29,704 nucleotides of DNA from Chara braunii (Eukaryota > Streptophyta > Charophyceae > Charales > Characeae), in NCBI GenBank assembly GCA_003427395.1, contig BFEA01000003.1:5632634-5662337 (forward strand), written 5' to 3'. Within the stretch, counting starts at the first letter, position 1. Each line of letters opens with the position of its first letter. Shown here piece by piece: positions 9,668 to 19,073 of this stretch. The notes beneath the pieces were generated by a model. The model worked only from the letters and a program-made list of their open reading frames with translations. It was not told the origin of the DNA and made no database searches. The position numbers were made by a program, and so were the translations under genes.

Positions 9668-9778
9668 CATCTTTTCACCCGAATAGAACACACCCGTTCA
9701 TTATCACTGTATGTAGACTCAAAGTTGCGCCGAATACAGCTATAATCACGGGGCGTTCTATTCGGGTGAAGAAGGTAG
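9668..9778 (-). mobile_element. Hairpin element copy 1 (~111 bp)
   Basis: Near-palindromic element. The left arm contains TTCACCCGAATAGAACAC and the right arm GGCGTTCTATTCGGGTGAAG. The centre reads TAGACTCAAAGTTG, the reverse orientation of copies such as 12222-12332. A 15-base flank (CTTGCCGTTTCGTGC) before it recurs before copy 2, so copies 1 and 2 arose as a tandem duplication of about 133 bases. Confidence 0.85.
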
Positions 9779-9798
9779 CTGCCTTGCCGTTTTGTGCT

Positions 9799-9916
9799 GC
9801 TACCGTCTTCACCCAAATAGAATGGCCGGTAATTGTCGCCGTATCTGGGCTGAAAGTTGTGCCAAATGCACATTTATAATGACCGGGCGGCGTTCTATTC
9901 GGGTGAAGAAGGTAGT
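9799..9916 (-). mobile_element. Hairpin element copy 2 (~118 bp)
   Basis: Ends GCTACCGTCTTCACCC and GGGTGAAGAAGGTAG are reverse complements over about 20 bases. The inner arms carry GGCCGGTAATTGTCGC and TTATAATGACCGGGC. It abuts the large inverted repeat that starts at 9917. Confidence 0.85.
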
Positions 9917-10298
9917 CGCCTTCGTGTGTGCCCACCTGGCCATGCTTCAGCAAGTCCAGAAGCCTCCGACTCTGAATTTCCTAGCCATATCCTTTTCCTG
10001 AGTGTCCATTTGGGCTTGAGAACCACCTCTTGTGTAAAAATGAAATATTCGCCCAAATAACAAAATAGTCAAAAAGTACAAAAAGCATATACGAGTCCCC
10101 GCATGCCTGAGCCCAGCTCGAGCTTATCATGTCGCAGGAGACTCAAATGTGTTTTTTTTTTCCACTTTTTTATGATTCGGGCGAAGATTTCATTTTTACA
10201 CAAGAAGAGGTTCTCAAGCGCAAAAGTATATGGCTAGGAAATTCAGAGTCGGAGGCTTCTGGACTTGAAGCATGGCCAGGCGGGCACACACCAAGGCG
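9917..10298. repeat. Large inverted repeat, ~125-140 bp arms
   Basis: The left arm 9917-10058 (CGCCTTCGTGTGTGCCC to TATTCGCCCAAAT) is about 90% reverse-complementary to 10174-10298, apart from a ~15-base extra piece in the left arm near 9991-10007. The loop 10059-10173 holds a T run. It has no coding potential. Hairpin-element sequence continues outward on both sides (copy 2 at left, partial copy at right), so the foldback is composite. Confidence 0.85.
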
Positions 10299-10325
10299 CG
10301 ACTAGCAACGCAGAATGTCCAGGCA

Positions 10326-10395
10326 GTCCGAATAGAATGCCCCGTGATTATAGCTGTATTTGGGGCAACTTTGAGTCTAGATACAGTGATTATCA
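10326..10395 (+). mobile_element. Partial hairpin element (truncated)
   Basis: It starts CCGAATAGAATGCCCC and runs through TTATAGCTGTATTTGGGGC and TTTGAGTCTAGATACAGTG, then breaks off at TTATCACGTCGCAGGAG. It is closest to the reverse complement of copy 1. The break word recurs (TTATCATGTCGCAGGAG) at about 10126-10142 inside the large inverted-repeat loop, suggesting a rearrangement junction. Confidence 0.75.
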
Positions 10396-10736
10396 CGTCG
10401 CAGGAGGGTCGTCCCCTCTCCACCTCGAGCAGTTCTGCCGACAAAATGGCTTTGGCAATGGCCTCCCACGGGCTTGTCAGCGGAGCTGCTCCGTCCAAGA
10501 AATCACTGGAAGGAAACCCTTGTGTCGCAAACTCGTTTTGTCAGGTAGGATGAATCTTACTGCAATTATGTCCAGGTAGTCTCACAAGTTTTTTTTTACC
10601 CTTCTTCCTCCCCCTTCATTTCTCGTCTCTTTTTTTTCTCTCTTTTTTCCTCTCCCCTTTCCTCTTCTTTCTTCTTTATTTCCTTTCCCTTCCGATCTCT
10701 ACCTGCCACTTCTCTCAGTAAGCCTATAAAGAGGGT
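10396..10736. other. Spacer with pyrimidine tract
   Basis: No gene is recognised. About 10590-10700 is nearly pure C/T. One unit of the 42-bp repeat (AGGTAGGATGAATCTTACTG) lies alone at about 10543-10575. Confidence 0.45.
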
Positions 10737-11075
10737 GCGCAAGTTTTCCATGGTCAGGCAGGGAAGTGATCATACATTGCAAGAGACAAAAAGTTCATCA
10801 TCCGGACCTGGATGGATCGTATTGTGCGCAAGTTTTCCATGGTCAGGCAGGGAAGTGATCATACATTGCAAGAGACAAAAAGTTCAGCATCCGGACCTGG
10901 ATGGATCGTATTGCAATCATGTCCAGGTAGGATGAATCTTGTCCGGATCTCATCGCAATCATGTCCAGGTAGGATGAATCTTGTCCGGAACCTATTGCAA
11001 TCATGTCCAGGTAGGATGAATCTTATCCGGACGTTATCACAATCATGTCCAGGTAGGATGAATCTTACGGCAATC
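10737..11075. repeat. Two 89-bp copies followed by four 42-bp copies
   Basis: GCGCAAGTTTTCCATGGTCA starts 89-base units at 10737 and 10826. From about 10914 a 42-base unit (CAATCATGTCCAGGTAGGAT plus GAATCTTRTCCGGA) repeats four times. Because 42 is a multiple of three, a frame with an SCPGRMNL peptide repeat stays open; I do not think it is a gene. A related piece in reverse orientation lies at about 24233-24260. Confidence 0.9.
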
Positions 11076-11199
11076 ATGCCCAGGTGGCAGTGGGTACGTA
11101 CTTGGTAGGTATACACTTTTTCTATGCGGGACTGGACGTGGCCATCTCACCACTGTGCGAACCTTCACCCTGAGAGATCCTGAAGGGAACAAACGACAA

Positions 11200-11395
11200 G
11201 AGAACGGAATCGACAGTACACGGCCCCAGCCTCGTCGCCTACGAAAATTTCGGAGGCTCGGCCTACCAGACCCACAATGGCTGGTTGCGCCACCCAAAAA
11301 AGAACGGGATCGACAGATGCGTATGTAACCTGCCGGTATACGGCCCCAACCTCGTCGCCTACGAAGATTTGGGAGGCTAAAAAAAAAAAAAAAAG
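11200..11395. repeat. Diverged ~110-bp direct duplication ending in an A tract
   Basis: The segments around 11205-11263 and 11302-11379 share GATCGACAG, CGGCCCCA, CCTCGTCGCCTACGAA and GGAGGCT. The second runs into an A15 tract at about 11380-11394. AATGGCTGGTTG words follow both (11276 and 11404). Confidence 0.65.
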
Positions 11396-11399
11396 AGGA

Positions 11400-11839
11400 C
11401 CAGAATGGCTGGTTGTGCCAGCCAGAGAAGAGAAGAGAAAAGAAAAGAAGAGTGTCGTTGGCAGTTTGGAAAAGCTTGGTGCGCTGTAAGGCACCTGCAG
11501 GCCAGGGTGTGCTGGACCTACTTGGTGGGTTAAATCCAAATACTTTCGGGGAGGGGGCAGCCGTGTATCACTTTGTTGTGAGTTTAAACAGTACTCTACC
11601 TGCGGCGCGAAACTGAAATGAAGGGCAGTCTGGAATTAGCCCTGCTGAAGTTTTCAAGTATATCCACATTCTGCTTACAGACAGGAATGGAAACCATGCT
11701 GACTGAGGGTCTACTTTTCGTGTAGCGGTCATTCGGGTCGCCCGGAGCGTCCCGACTCGGAGGGGTCTGTTCGCTGGTCTGCGCTGGGGGTTCAGAGTTG
11801 ATGGTTTAACCTTTGAAGGGCTAAACAGAATTGAATTGA

Positions 11840-11841
<2 letters not shown>
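11400..11841. other. Unrecognised spacer
   Basis: No gene, RNA or repeat is recognised. AGAAGAGAAA-type purine sequence occurs at 11428-11452. Confidence 0.35.
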
Positions 11842-11891
<50 letters not shown>

Positions 11892-11918
11892 TCAAATAGA
11901 ACTGCCCGGTAAACCGTA

Positions 11919-11953
<35 letters not shown>
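11842..11953. repeat. Two (AT)n tracts
   Basis: AT dinucleotides at 11842-11889 and 11921-11953, separated by 31 unique bases. AGCTGTCCCCGGA occurs twice just after (11953 and 11983). Confidence 0.95.
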
Positions 11954-11954
<1 letters not shown>

Positions 11955-12221
11955 CTGTCCCCGGATGAAAACAAACAATATATAGCTGTCCCCGGACGAG
12001 GAGAAAACAGTTGGTTTATTTTTATTTTATTTTTTTTGCAAATTTAACAATTAAAAATGTTAAACCTTGCGTGCGCAGCTGCTACTTCAGCTTCAAAAAT
12101 ATTGTGCACTGTGAGTATGTTGTGATAAATATCCTTGTTGATTGCTACTCTCATCGCTTTTTCTTTTTTTTGTTTTGGAGACTCCGATCTGAGAACCCTT
12201 CATCTGCTTGACATACATGAA
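11954..12221. other. AT-rich spacer
   Basis: T-rich sequence with no recognisable gene. It ends at hairpin element copy 3. Confidence 0.35.
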
Positions 12222-12332
12222 CTACTGTCTTCACCCAAATAGAACGCCTGGTCATTATAGCTGTATTTGATGCAACTTTCAGTCCAGATACGGCCATAAT
12301 TACTTGGCGTTCTATTCGGGTGAAGACGGTAG
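12222..12332 (+). mobile_element. Hairpin element copy 3 (111 bp)
   Basis: The clearest copy. Outer arms are CTACTGTCTTCACCC and GGGTGAAGACGGTAG; inner arms are CATTATAGCTGTATTTG and CCAGATACGGCCATAAT; the loop is GCAACTTTCAGT. Arms are complementary over roughly 48 bases with few mismatches. It has no coding capacity. Confidence 0.9.
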
Positions 12333-12539
12333 GGTTGGTACTAGAGTGTTGGTATACGCTGAAAAAAAATCCGATGACCTTGATGATCATGTGACCACCT
12401 GGTAGGTTGGTGCGTGTCCATTTGCGAAACGCGATAAGAGAAGTCCTGGCTGCTTCTGAGCACGCAAAGAATTTGGGCCCTCTACACGTAAATCACGAGT
12501 AGCTTTCCCCGCTTGGAAAACAAAGATGTGGGGCGTGCC

Positions 12540-12696
12540 TTAACGGCCGCAACTTTCGGGGGTCAGGGTACCAAACGAAAATGGCTGGCGCTGGCGTCGC
12601 CAGCCAAAGGAGGCCTGCGCCAGTTTGTCTTTTTCTGGGCGCGCAGGCCGATTTTAGGGTCGGCATAGATAGCTGGGAAAGGGACTGGTGGTTTAA
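12540..12696. mobile_element. TTAA-flanked MITE-like element
   Basis: TTAA lies at both ends (12540-12543 and 12693-12696). The right end GGACTGGTGGT is shared with the 18416-18565 element; the left end (CGGCCGCAACTTTC) is a degraded version of that element's left end. The interior holds a strong stem TGGCTGGC...GCCAGCCA at about 12584-12608. Non-coding. Confidence 0.5.
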
Positions 12697-12787
12697 ATGA
12701 CGGGTATGGTAGTGCCTATTGCATTTTTCGTAACCCCCCGCCGCAAATGAAATTGGACTGGAGGGGCAGGCCTATTCGGCTTCCTCG

Positions 12788-12970
12788 TTAGACCACCAGT
12801 ACATCCAAAAAAGCAGATGGAGCCTCTCCTAAAATTTCAGAGGCCATGGAGCATTGACAAAATGAATCGGCGGTTCATGGCGTCCTATTTTTTAGGAGAG
12901 GCTCAATCTGCTTTTTTGGATGTACTGATCGTTTAACGGCCTCCCCAACCGCTCGGTACTGGTGGTTTAA
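12788..12970. mobile_element. TTAA-type MITE-like element with inner 39-bp inverted repeat
   Basis: Ends are ACCACCAGTAC and GTACTGGTGGT, flanked by TTAG (probably mutated TTAA) and TTAA. Inside, 12797-12835 is almost exactly reverse-complementary to 12888-12926 (CATCCAAAAAAGCAGAT is the centre of the arm). Non-coding. Confidence 0.7.
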
Positions 12971-13062
12971 ACTATGTCATGAGGAGGGGAGCAGTGTGTG
13001 AGTGCTCAATCAAGGCCGCAGTGGCGAGCAGTATATTGCATTGCAAGGTCCCTTGATTGCGA

Positions 13063-13207
13063 CTCGTGGTTAACTGCGGTGGACACCGGACAGAGGTGGA
13101 ATTGAGCTGTAGCTCGCGGTTAAGTGCGGTGGACACCGGATAGAGGTGGAATCGTGTTGTAGCTCGTGGTTAACTGTGGTGGACACTGGACAGAGGTAGA
13201 ACGGAGC

Positions 13208-13212
<5 letters not shown>
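13063..13212. repeat. 50-bp tandem repeat, three copies
   Basis: Units start at 13063, 13113 and 13163 with CTCGTGGTTAACTGCGGTGG-like sequence. The third unit is broken by an A27 run (13210-13236), after which GAGTTGTAGC resumes. That is consistent with a tail-like insertion inside the array. Confidence 0.9.
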
Positions 13213-13236
<24 letters not shown>

Positions 13237-13238
<2 letters not shown>

Positions 13239-14400
13239 GTTGTAGCAGGCGTGATATCTAGCGACGGTTGAGAGAGAGCACCAAGAAGGGATTGGTTACA
13301 CCACTCACCATATCATGACTTTTTTCTTTTTGCCCCTTAAATTGGACCATTTGTCAATTTATGCCCGTCATCCTTGCGCAGGGGCCATGATGGGGGTAAT
13401 CTTCGCTGTATCGTTCCAATCTTGAACCGCCATGACCTTTCCCGCTGTTGGGAAAACGGGAAAATATTCTACTAAAAAATTGGAGGCCGGGCCCGACGAC
13501 AGCCGCCGTTGATAAACCTCATCGGCGGCCGCTGTTTCGTTTCGGCCTCCTAAAGATTAGGAGGCCCAACAGCAGCCCACATGGGAAAAAGTAGTGGTGG
13601 TTTTTTGGATGGTAGGATACCATCTTGCACTGAATCTGCACATGAAATGTGTCCTGGTTGATTCAAAATGCTGGTGGATGGTGAGGGGTGCAACTACTGT
13701 AGGCCCTTAGCAGGCAAGGTGAGTTACTGCGAAGAATCTCAGCTGCAATCCATGCGTTTTTCGTTTCATCCCATGAATGATGGGATGTGAAGAATTACAC
13801 TGGGTGCAGATGGGATGATCAGCATCCAGTTGAGGCACTGAGTATGTTTTGAATAAATCATGGGTTTATCCCATACAAGGCGCAGGGGGGGGGGGGGGGG
13901 GGGGGGGATATAGCTCCACTTCCTTTTTGGATTGGTGATAAAATTTCACGACTTGACTTGTCCTGCTTCAGCAGCGCTGGTGCTTTGACCATGGGGGTGT
14001 CTCCGAGCAAAGTTTTTTTACCCCATGCGTCTCGTTACAATAGCTGTTTTTGCTTCAGTCGGGCACGTCTTGCTGTGGAAGTGCACGTCTTGATACTTCT
14101 CCAATATCAACTCACTGCTTGCCCTAATAGGGCATGAACAAAACGGTTATTTGCAGCCCTAAGGCTGCGGTATAGTAGGCTTCGGCATCCATGTCAAACT
14201 GTTGCACTTTTGGGAGGCGGGCGACCAGCACGTAAAGGGGTGTGGGGGGAGAAGAATTTGTCGGAGGACCGGTCCATCTCATTTCTAGGGGCAACCTGCA
14301 GCTATCGTGCGGAGAACAGGCGCGGTAGCAAAATCGGAGAACCGGTCCTTCGTTCAATGTGGTCTACAAAAGCTGGCGGGTCCAGTTCCGCAATTTGCAA
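13237..14400. other. Unrecognised spacer; hairpin at ~13482-13555; G23 run
   Basis: No gene is recognised. 13482-13555 is a GC-rich foldback (outer TTGGAGGCCG with CGGCCTCCTAA; inner ACAGCCGCCG with CGGCGGCCGCTGT). A 23-base G run lies at 13885-13907. GCAGCCCTAAGGCTGC at about 14154-14169 is a small palindrome that recurs in altered form at about 17728. Confidence 0.45.
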
Positions 14401-14544
14401 GAGGCAACTTTGGTGTTTTTTTGCGCTCAGAAAAATTCACAGAAAACTCTGAAAAGTGAAGAATCCTTAGATTAGGTTGCGGTCTTCCCAGGAAAAAATA
14501 TCAGAAAAATTTCAATTCACTACCAGGGAGGGAGACCACCGGAC

Positions 14545-15060
14545 ACCCCTAATATTAGATGGATGCCCGCAGAAGCCCCGATCAGAATCTTGGGGGTCCA
14601 GATGACAGCAGAGGGGAAACCGCCCCTAAATGATGAATGGCTCACACAACCAGGAAACTGACCCAGTGGAAGGACCGACAGACTTCCTTAATGGGTCGGT
14701 CCCTAGTAATCAACAATGTAATTTTGGCTGCCCTCTGGTATAAAACAGCGATCTGGGCTCTCAGCAAACCTGCGACGACTTCCCTCTAAAGGCAGGTGGC
14801 TGCTTTCCTGATGAGGGGGAATCACGAGTGCCCAGAGGGCCGTCAGTAGAGTGGCCTGGCAGTCAGCCGTACAACCAAAAACTGAGGAAGGGCTAGGGAT
14901 AATCGACCCGGCCACTCAAGTGATGGCCCTAGCCCTCCAGTGGGTAAAATGTTTTCTCTTCTCCACACATTCGCCATGGCAACCGTTGGCCTTGCATCAG
15001 ATTGCTAGGTTAGCGCCACCTGCGCCCCCTGAGGCAGAGCCGGAGACGTGGCTTGAGGAC
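14545..15060 (+). pseudogene. LINE reverse transcriptase, C-terminal part, frameshifted
   Basis: Translation in successive frames gives IRILGVQMTAEGKPP, WKDRQTSLMGRSLVINNV, LAALWYKTAIWAL and, after a shift, PKTEEGLGIIDP with MALALQWVKCFL. The W..R..SL.GR...N order, then LWY, then PK..GGLG...P, is characteristic of the segment after the RT palm in L1-like plant LINEs. At least two frame changes are needed, so it cannot encode an active enzyme. Confidence 0.75.
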
Positions 15061-15213
15061 AGATATTGGACCATACCGCAAAAATCGGCCCAGACCAATG
15101 TGGAGGGAGGATCAGACAGACAAGCGGTCAGGCAAAACTTGAAGAAAGACCCTCTTTGGACTGCGATACTGAGGACATGACGTAAGTAACCCCTACCCAA
15201 CGAAGTCCCACCA

Positions 15214-16065
15214 ATGTGTTGGGAAGAAGTGGCCCGACAACCGCTGTTCGAAAATCGATGGGTAACTGACCCCGAAAGTAGGGTCTTTCATAGCAGTGAA
15301 AATCCTTGGAAGGGTTGGATCAAGAATGGTGTGCTTCGAGTCAAAGATATCTGGGACCAGGAGACCAAAGACTGGTTGTCAGAGACCCGATTAAGGAAGA
15401 AAGTGAAGTACTGCCATAAAGTGGAAGAAGCGTTAAAGACCATTATCTTTGCTATCCCTCTCGACTGGATCCGAATCTTGAGGAAAGGGCCGGTGCTGAT
15501 GGAGGGAGATAGGGTGTGGATCTGGGTTACCGAGGGGTTCGTTCGACAGGTGGGAGGAGCAGGAAGTGATCGCCAACCATTTTAGAATAAAAACTGACAG
15601 CGTTCTAGAGCAGGTATAACTAGAAGAAACAGCATGGTACCCGAGATCACAAATATATCGTATCCGAGTCCTCAAAAAAAAAATCCAATGGCGAGCATAC
15701 AAACCGAACAAACCAATTCAAGAACTCCCGCTAGACCCGGATGAGTGGATATGGACCCAACAATATGGGAAGGGGGCGTCGGGGGTGAGCCAGCTTCAGT
15801 CTCTCTTAGTCAAGGCTGCCTACCGAATGCTGTGTTCAAGAGTAAATCTGAAAGACGTGGTAGAGGCGCGTTGGATGAAACACCTAAACGTGGGGAGAGA
15901 CACACTGCGACTGGTTAAATGGTTCAAGATGGGTAGGGGCATGCCAGCGAAGCTAGCTTCACTCCAATGGCAGGTGGAATATAGGTCCCTGGCAATTAAT
16001 GACTAACGGATAGATAGAACGCGCCTGGAACAAAAGGGTTTGGCACTACCGTGCCGTGGTGCAAG
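15214..16065 (+). pseudogene. LINE ORF2 downstream region, frameshifted
   Basis: The frame 15214-15585 (PLFENRWVT, WKGWIKNGVLRVKDIWD) and the frame from about 15640 ([52 protein letters not shown]) are the spacer and zf-RVT-like region typical of L1 ORF2. The second continues in another frame to a C-x2-C (about 16057-16068). Stops and a shift near 15585-15640 show decay. Confidence 0.65.
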
Positions 16066-16275
16066 ATATGCACAACATCCTTCCCGACTGCGAAGCTTAG
16101 GGAAATTTGCATATATGTTTTCAAAGCTTCAGTCATTTGTGTGCAAATAAATGATGGTTTTTCTATGCGTAGAACAAGAAAAGGTTTAGCTAATAAAAAA
16201 ACAAATTCTTCTGAGAAACAATAACAAGTCAATAAAATGAAAACAAAACAAATAAAAATCCACAAAAAACGAATT
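16066..16275. other. A-rich insertion splitting the LINE zinc motif
   Basis: About 200 A-rich bases separate the C-x2-C at ~16060 from the matching [10 protein letters not shown] at ~16286-16315, which in related LINEs follow each other after a short gap. Read as a later insertion. I recognise no element ends. Confidence 0.45.
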
Positions 16276-16279
16276 CGAG

Positions 16280-16680
16280 CTCTCGGAAATGGCATGAGAC
16301 CATAGAATACATGTTTTTGCAATGCCCGACAGCAATATGGTTGTGGAGGTGGTGGGACCACATATGGAGACAACTAGGCACCTAACAACCGTGGCCCTGA
16401 GACTGGAGAGTGCTCCTCTGGGAGGCATCGACTCTAGAGCAAGCTACCCCCTTTGAAGAAAACATGTTTAAAATATGGCACCAGGTGGTTATTCGGGTCT
16501 TCTGGTAGAGACGATGCACACTTGAAATGGAAGGAGTACGCCGAGATGGAACAGAATTCATCATTTCAATTAAAGAACAAATACAAAATGACATTTCCAT
16601 TCAATGGGAAAGATTCAAAGAAAAGATCATATCGAGAGGTTTTGTAAAGATTAGCTGGGGGGGGAACAAGGGGGTTCGAT
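16280..16680 (+). pseudogene. LINE ORF2 C-terminal remnant
   Basis: [20 protein letters not shown] followed by FKIWHQVVIRVFW and a long helix-like tail (IKEQIQNDISIQWERFK) matches the usual end of L1-like ORF2 proteins. The expected His of the zinc motif (EHMF) is Tyr. Several stops interrupt it. Confidence 0.6.
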
Positions 16681-17084
16681 TGCTAAGGTAACATGGAAGG
16701 GACGGGGATGGGAGAAGGGGGGGAAAGATGTAGAGCACAACCATGTTTTGGATATATGCACTTTCCTCAAAGTGAAACTAACTTTAGGATTAATGCTATT
16801 CTAAGAGGACTGAACGAGTGGTTCCGACACGCACAGAACAGGCGCCGTATCATGTGGTATTTTTCCACTATTTTACGTAACTCTCCGGCCAAAATGTACG
16901 CTGCAAAATTCAAACTTGGAACTAGAGCTCAAGTATTCAAGATCGCGGGAAGGGATCTGGGCAATCAATGCTGGCCGGCCTCAGGGTCACTAATCTCAAG
17001 ACATTCTCATTTGCTCTGTGTGACATGTACACTATCATCTTAGGTTACTGTTACAATTACTCGTCTGTCCAAACAATCCTTTCA
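16681..17084 (+). other. Unassigned sequence within the LINE 3' region
   Basis: A + strand frame stays open for 116 codons (16693-17043). I recognise no family and its composition is unremarkable. It lies between ORF2 remains and the shared 3' end, so it is most simply LINE 3' UTR or an older insertion. Confidence 0.35.
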
Positions 17085-17429
17085 AGTGTTTAGGGATGCT
17101 GGACCCGATTTCCAGCAGGTGCTGCTCCCCACCAATAGATGGAGCCTCCCCGGTGATGCTACTGGTTTCTTCTCTTACCAGCACCCCTAGCATCGAATCG
17201 GGTTGTTTAAAAAATAAAAAGTAAAAATAACAAAATAAAAAATAAAAATAAAAATAAAAATAAAAATAAAAATAAAAAAATAATTAAAAATAAAAATAAA
17301 AATAAAAATAAAAATAAAAATAAAAATAAAAATAAAAATCACTAAGACCGCGAAATAATCACCGCGCTGATTCGACACTTTTTCCATTTTTGCCAATCAG
17401 CCATGTGTGGCCCAACAGAAAAAGTACTT

Positions 17430-17535
17430 GAACTTCAGTGATTTTTCTCGCTCAGAAGAATGCCTGAAAAAATCTGAAAATTGGACTGCTCGTACACTTT
17501 GTTGTGATCTTTCCAGAAAAAATATTAAATAAATA
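17430..17535 (+). repeat. Repeat also present at 14403-14510
   Basis: CGCTCAGAAGAATGCCTGAA and the following TGATCTTTCCAGAAAAAATA align at about 70% with 14403-14510. The pair brackets the LINE. They could be two copies of an older dispersed repeat, or a duplicated flank. Confidence 0.5.
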
Positions 17536-17603
17536 AAAAAAAAACTCATTTCAACCACAAACTAGATCGAAGTCGCAATTCAACCCATTTTCCATTTTCG
17601 CCA

Positions 17604-17641
17604 TTCTCTCTCTCTCTCTCTCGCGCGCGCGCGAGCGCGCA
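17604..17641. repeat. (TC)n followed by alternating CG
   Basis: A short TC run becomes CGCGCGCGCGCGAGCGCGC (about 17622-17640), alternating purine-pyrimidine sequence with Z-DNA potential. Confidence 0.85.
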
Positions 17642-17773
17642 ACCCACGCACGAGCGCTTAGCCCCATTGCTTCGGCTCATTGGGCCAGGCTAAGGCTGAA
17701 GTATGATTGGTTCGAGCATTTGTGTTGCAGCCTAAAGGCTGCACCGAAAGGGAGCACATCATTCCCTCCCCTG

Positions 17774-17774
<1 letters not shown>

Positions 17775-17840
<66 letters not shown>

Positions 17841-17847
17841 TGTGTGT
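17775..17847. repeat. (CT)n(GT)n compound microsatellite
   Basis: CT to 17823, then GT to 17847. Confidence 0.95.
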
Positions 17848-18290
17848 CTCCATTCTATTCAATTTTCAAAACCTTACATCAACCCTTAAGGTTGCATTCC
17901 CCGCACCCACGTGGTGACAATTCATTTTTTTACTATGTGCCCGAGCACCCAACTTGTGCTCAGATATATGCCGAGGTGCCTGACCGGAACGCCAGGCACC
18001 GTTCAGGGCAGCCCCAGTGCAAGAAAAAAAAAAAAGAGAACTCCGAAGAAAACCATTGTGTTGTATTGCAATGCAAATGAGTTTCGGCTGAGGGTCATAT
18101 CAGAATTCCCCACGGAACTGAAGATCGAAGACAAAAAAGAAAACAACCCATTTAGCCCCTTAAAAAACAATTTATACCCCCCTTCCCCCCCTCCCCCTCC
18201 TTGACAACCATCACTCGAAAAGAGAAAGGAACCCGGATGTGAGCTGTTCTGGGCATGGGCAGACTTCTGCCCCCCCCTCCTCTCCCCCAA
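17848..18290. other. Spacer with an 8-bp stem-loop before an A tract
   Basis: GGTGCCTG at 17975-17982 pairs with CAGGCACC at 17993-18000. A12 follows at about 18022-18034. An open + frame continues to 18204, partly charged and protein-like, but I recognise no family. Confidence 0.4.
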
Positions 18291-18393
18291 AAGGTAGGAT
18301 TTTGCCTGCACGGGTTGCCCCGTGCATATGACCCTGCGGGCGACTTGCCTGGGCTGCATGGCCTGGCCCGCGCAGCCAAGTGGCCTACCTTTT
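18291..18393. repeat. ~100-bp inverted-repeat element
   Basis: It starts CAAAAGGTAGG and ends CCTACCTTTTT, reverse complements over about 11 bases. The interior is GC-rich with smaller stems (GCACGGGTTGCCCCGTGC). It looks like a small foldback element. Non-coding. Confidence 0.5.
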
Positions 18394-18415
18394 TACGTGA
18401 TGGCGGGGCTTGCCC

Positions 18416-18565
18416 TTAAACCGCCAATACCTTTCCCAACTGTCCGCTGTGGGCCCTGCATGCCGAGTTTTGGCGGCGCATCTGGCCGCCATCGGAGGCC
18501 AAGTGCGGCTGTGTGTTAACCGCCGCGATTCCGCAAAATGCCTGGGAGAGGAACTGGTGGTTTAA
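18416..18565. mobile_element. TTAA-flanked MITE-like element, ~23-bp TIR
   Basis: TTAA lies at both ends. The left end ACCGCCAATACCTTTCCCA pairs with the right end TGGGAGAGGAACTGGTGGT (about 14 of 19 positions). The 150-base, GC-rich interior has no coding capacity. TTAA at both ends is the target signature of piggyBac-type elements, but the assignment is inferred. Confidence 0.65.
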
Positions 18566-18780
18566 GATTTGCCAAACTTGATGGAGTGCTGGTGATGCAG
18601 AAAATGTTTGCCACGAAGAAGGCTGTGTTTGATCTGAGCAGTGAGATAGGGAACATCATGGATTGCGATGTGGTGTAGTTGTAGGCACCGTGGCTAAGGC
18701 AGTACCCCCCCCAACTCAGCTCCACGGAGGGTGGAAGAGCATATGAGATGGACTAGGCACGTCGTATGGGTACTTCGGAT

Positions 18781-18897
18781 GCTACGGTCTTCACCCGAAT
18801 AGAGCGCCCGGTCATTACAGCTGTATTTGGCGTAATTGTACCTTTAGATAGAGATCAATAATGACCGGGCGACGGGCGTTCTCTTCGGTGAAGACGC
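18781..18897 (+). mobile_element. Hairpin element copy 4
   Basis: Arms GGTCTTCACCCGAATAGAGC and GGGCGTTCTCTTCGGTGAAG; inner arms CCCGGTCATTA and TAATGACCGGG are perfect complements. The centre (TTAGATAGAGATCAA) is more degraded than in copy 3. Three GGGAGTGGAA units lie in the 63 bases before copy 5. Confidence 0.85.
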
Positions 18898-18960
18898 TCG
18901 CTGTAGATGTAACTGACCTGGGAGTGGAAGGGAGTGGAAGGGAGTGGAAGTGTGTCGACT

Positions 18961-19073
18961 GCTACCGTCTTCCCCCGAACATAACGCACCCTAAAATTGA
19001 ATGCATACAAGCTATATTTCCGGCCAGATACAGCCAAAATAAGGGTGCGTTGTGTTCAGGGGAAGACGGTAGC
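18961..19073 (+). mobile_element. Hairpin element copy 5 (variant arms)
   Basis: 113 bases with ends GCTACCGTCTTCCCC and GGGGAAGACGGTAGC. Inner arms are GAACATAACGCACCCT and AGGGTGCGTTGTGTTC. These differ from the common AATAGAACGCC arm, yet match each other, with only two mismatches. The central half is weaker than in copy 3. Confidence 0.85.

Larger units (their letters stand above)
14540..17340 (+). mobile_element. Decayed L1-like LINE, 3' part, with (AAAAAT)n tail
   Basis: The + strand carries, in broken frames, the end of an L1-type reverse transcriptase and the zinc-binding region after it. This is followed by a 3' region shared with 605-690 and an A-rich (AAAAAT)n tail at about 17205-17340. 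The 5' part (endonuclease, RT catalytic YxDD) is missing, so the copy is 5'-truncated. Frames change several times and stops interrupt. The ends are approximate; I found no clear target-site duplication. A diverged ~105-base repeat flanks it (about 14403-14510 and 17430-17535). Confidence 0.75.

Noticed and set aside
10812-11108. Frame with a 14-residue SCPGRMNL repeat
   Set aside because: It stays open because the DNA repeat is 42 bases, a multiple of three; the minus strand is equally open.
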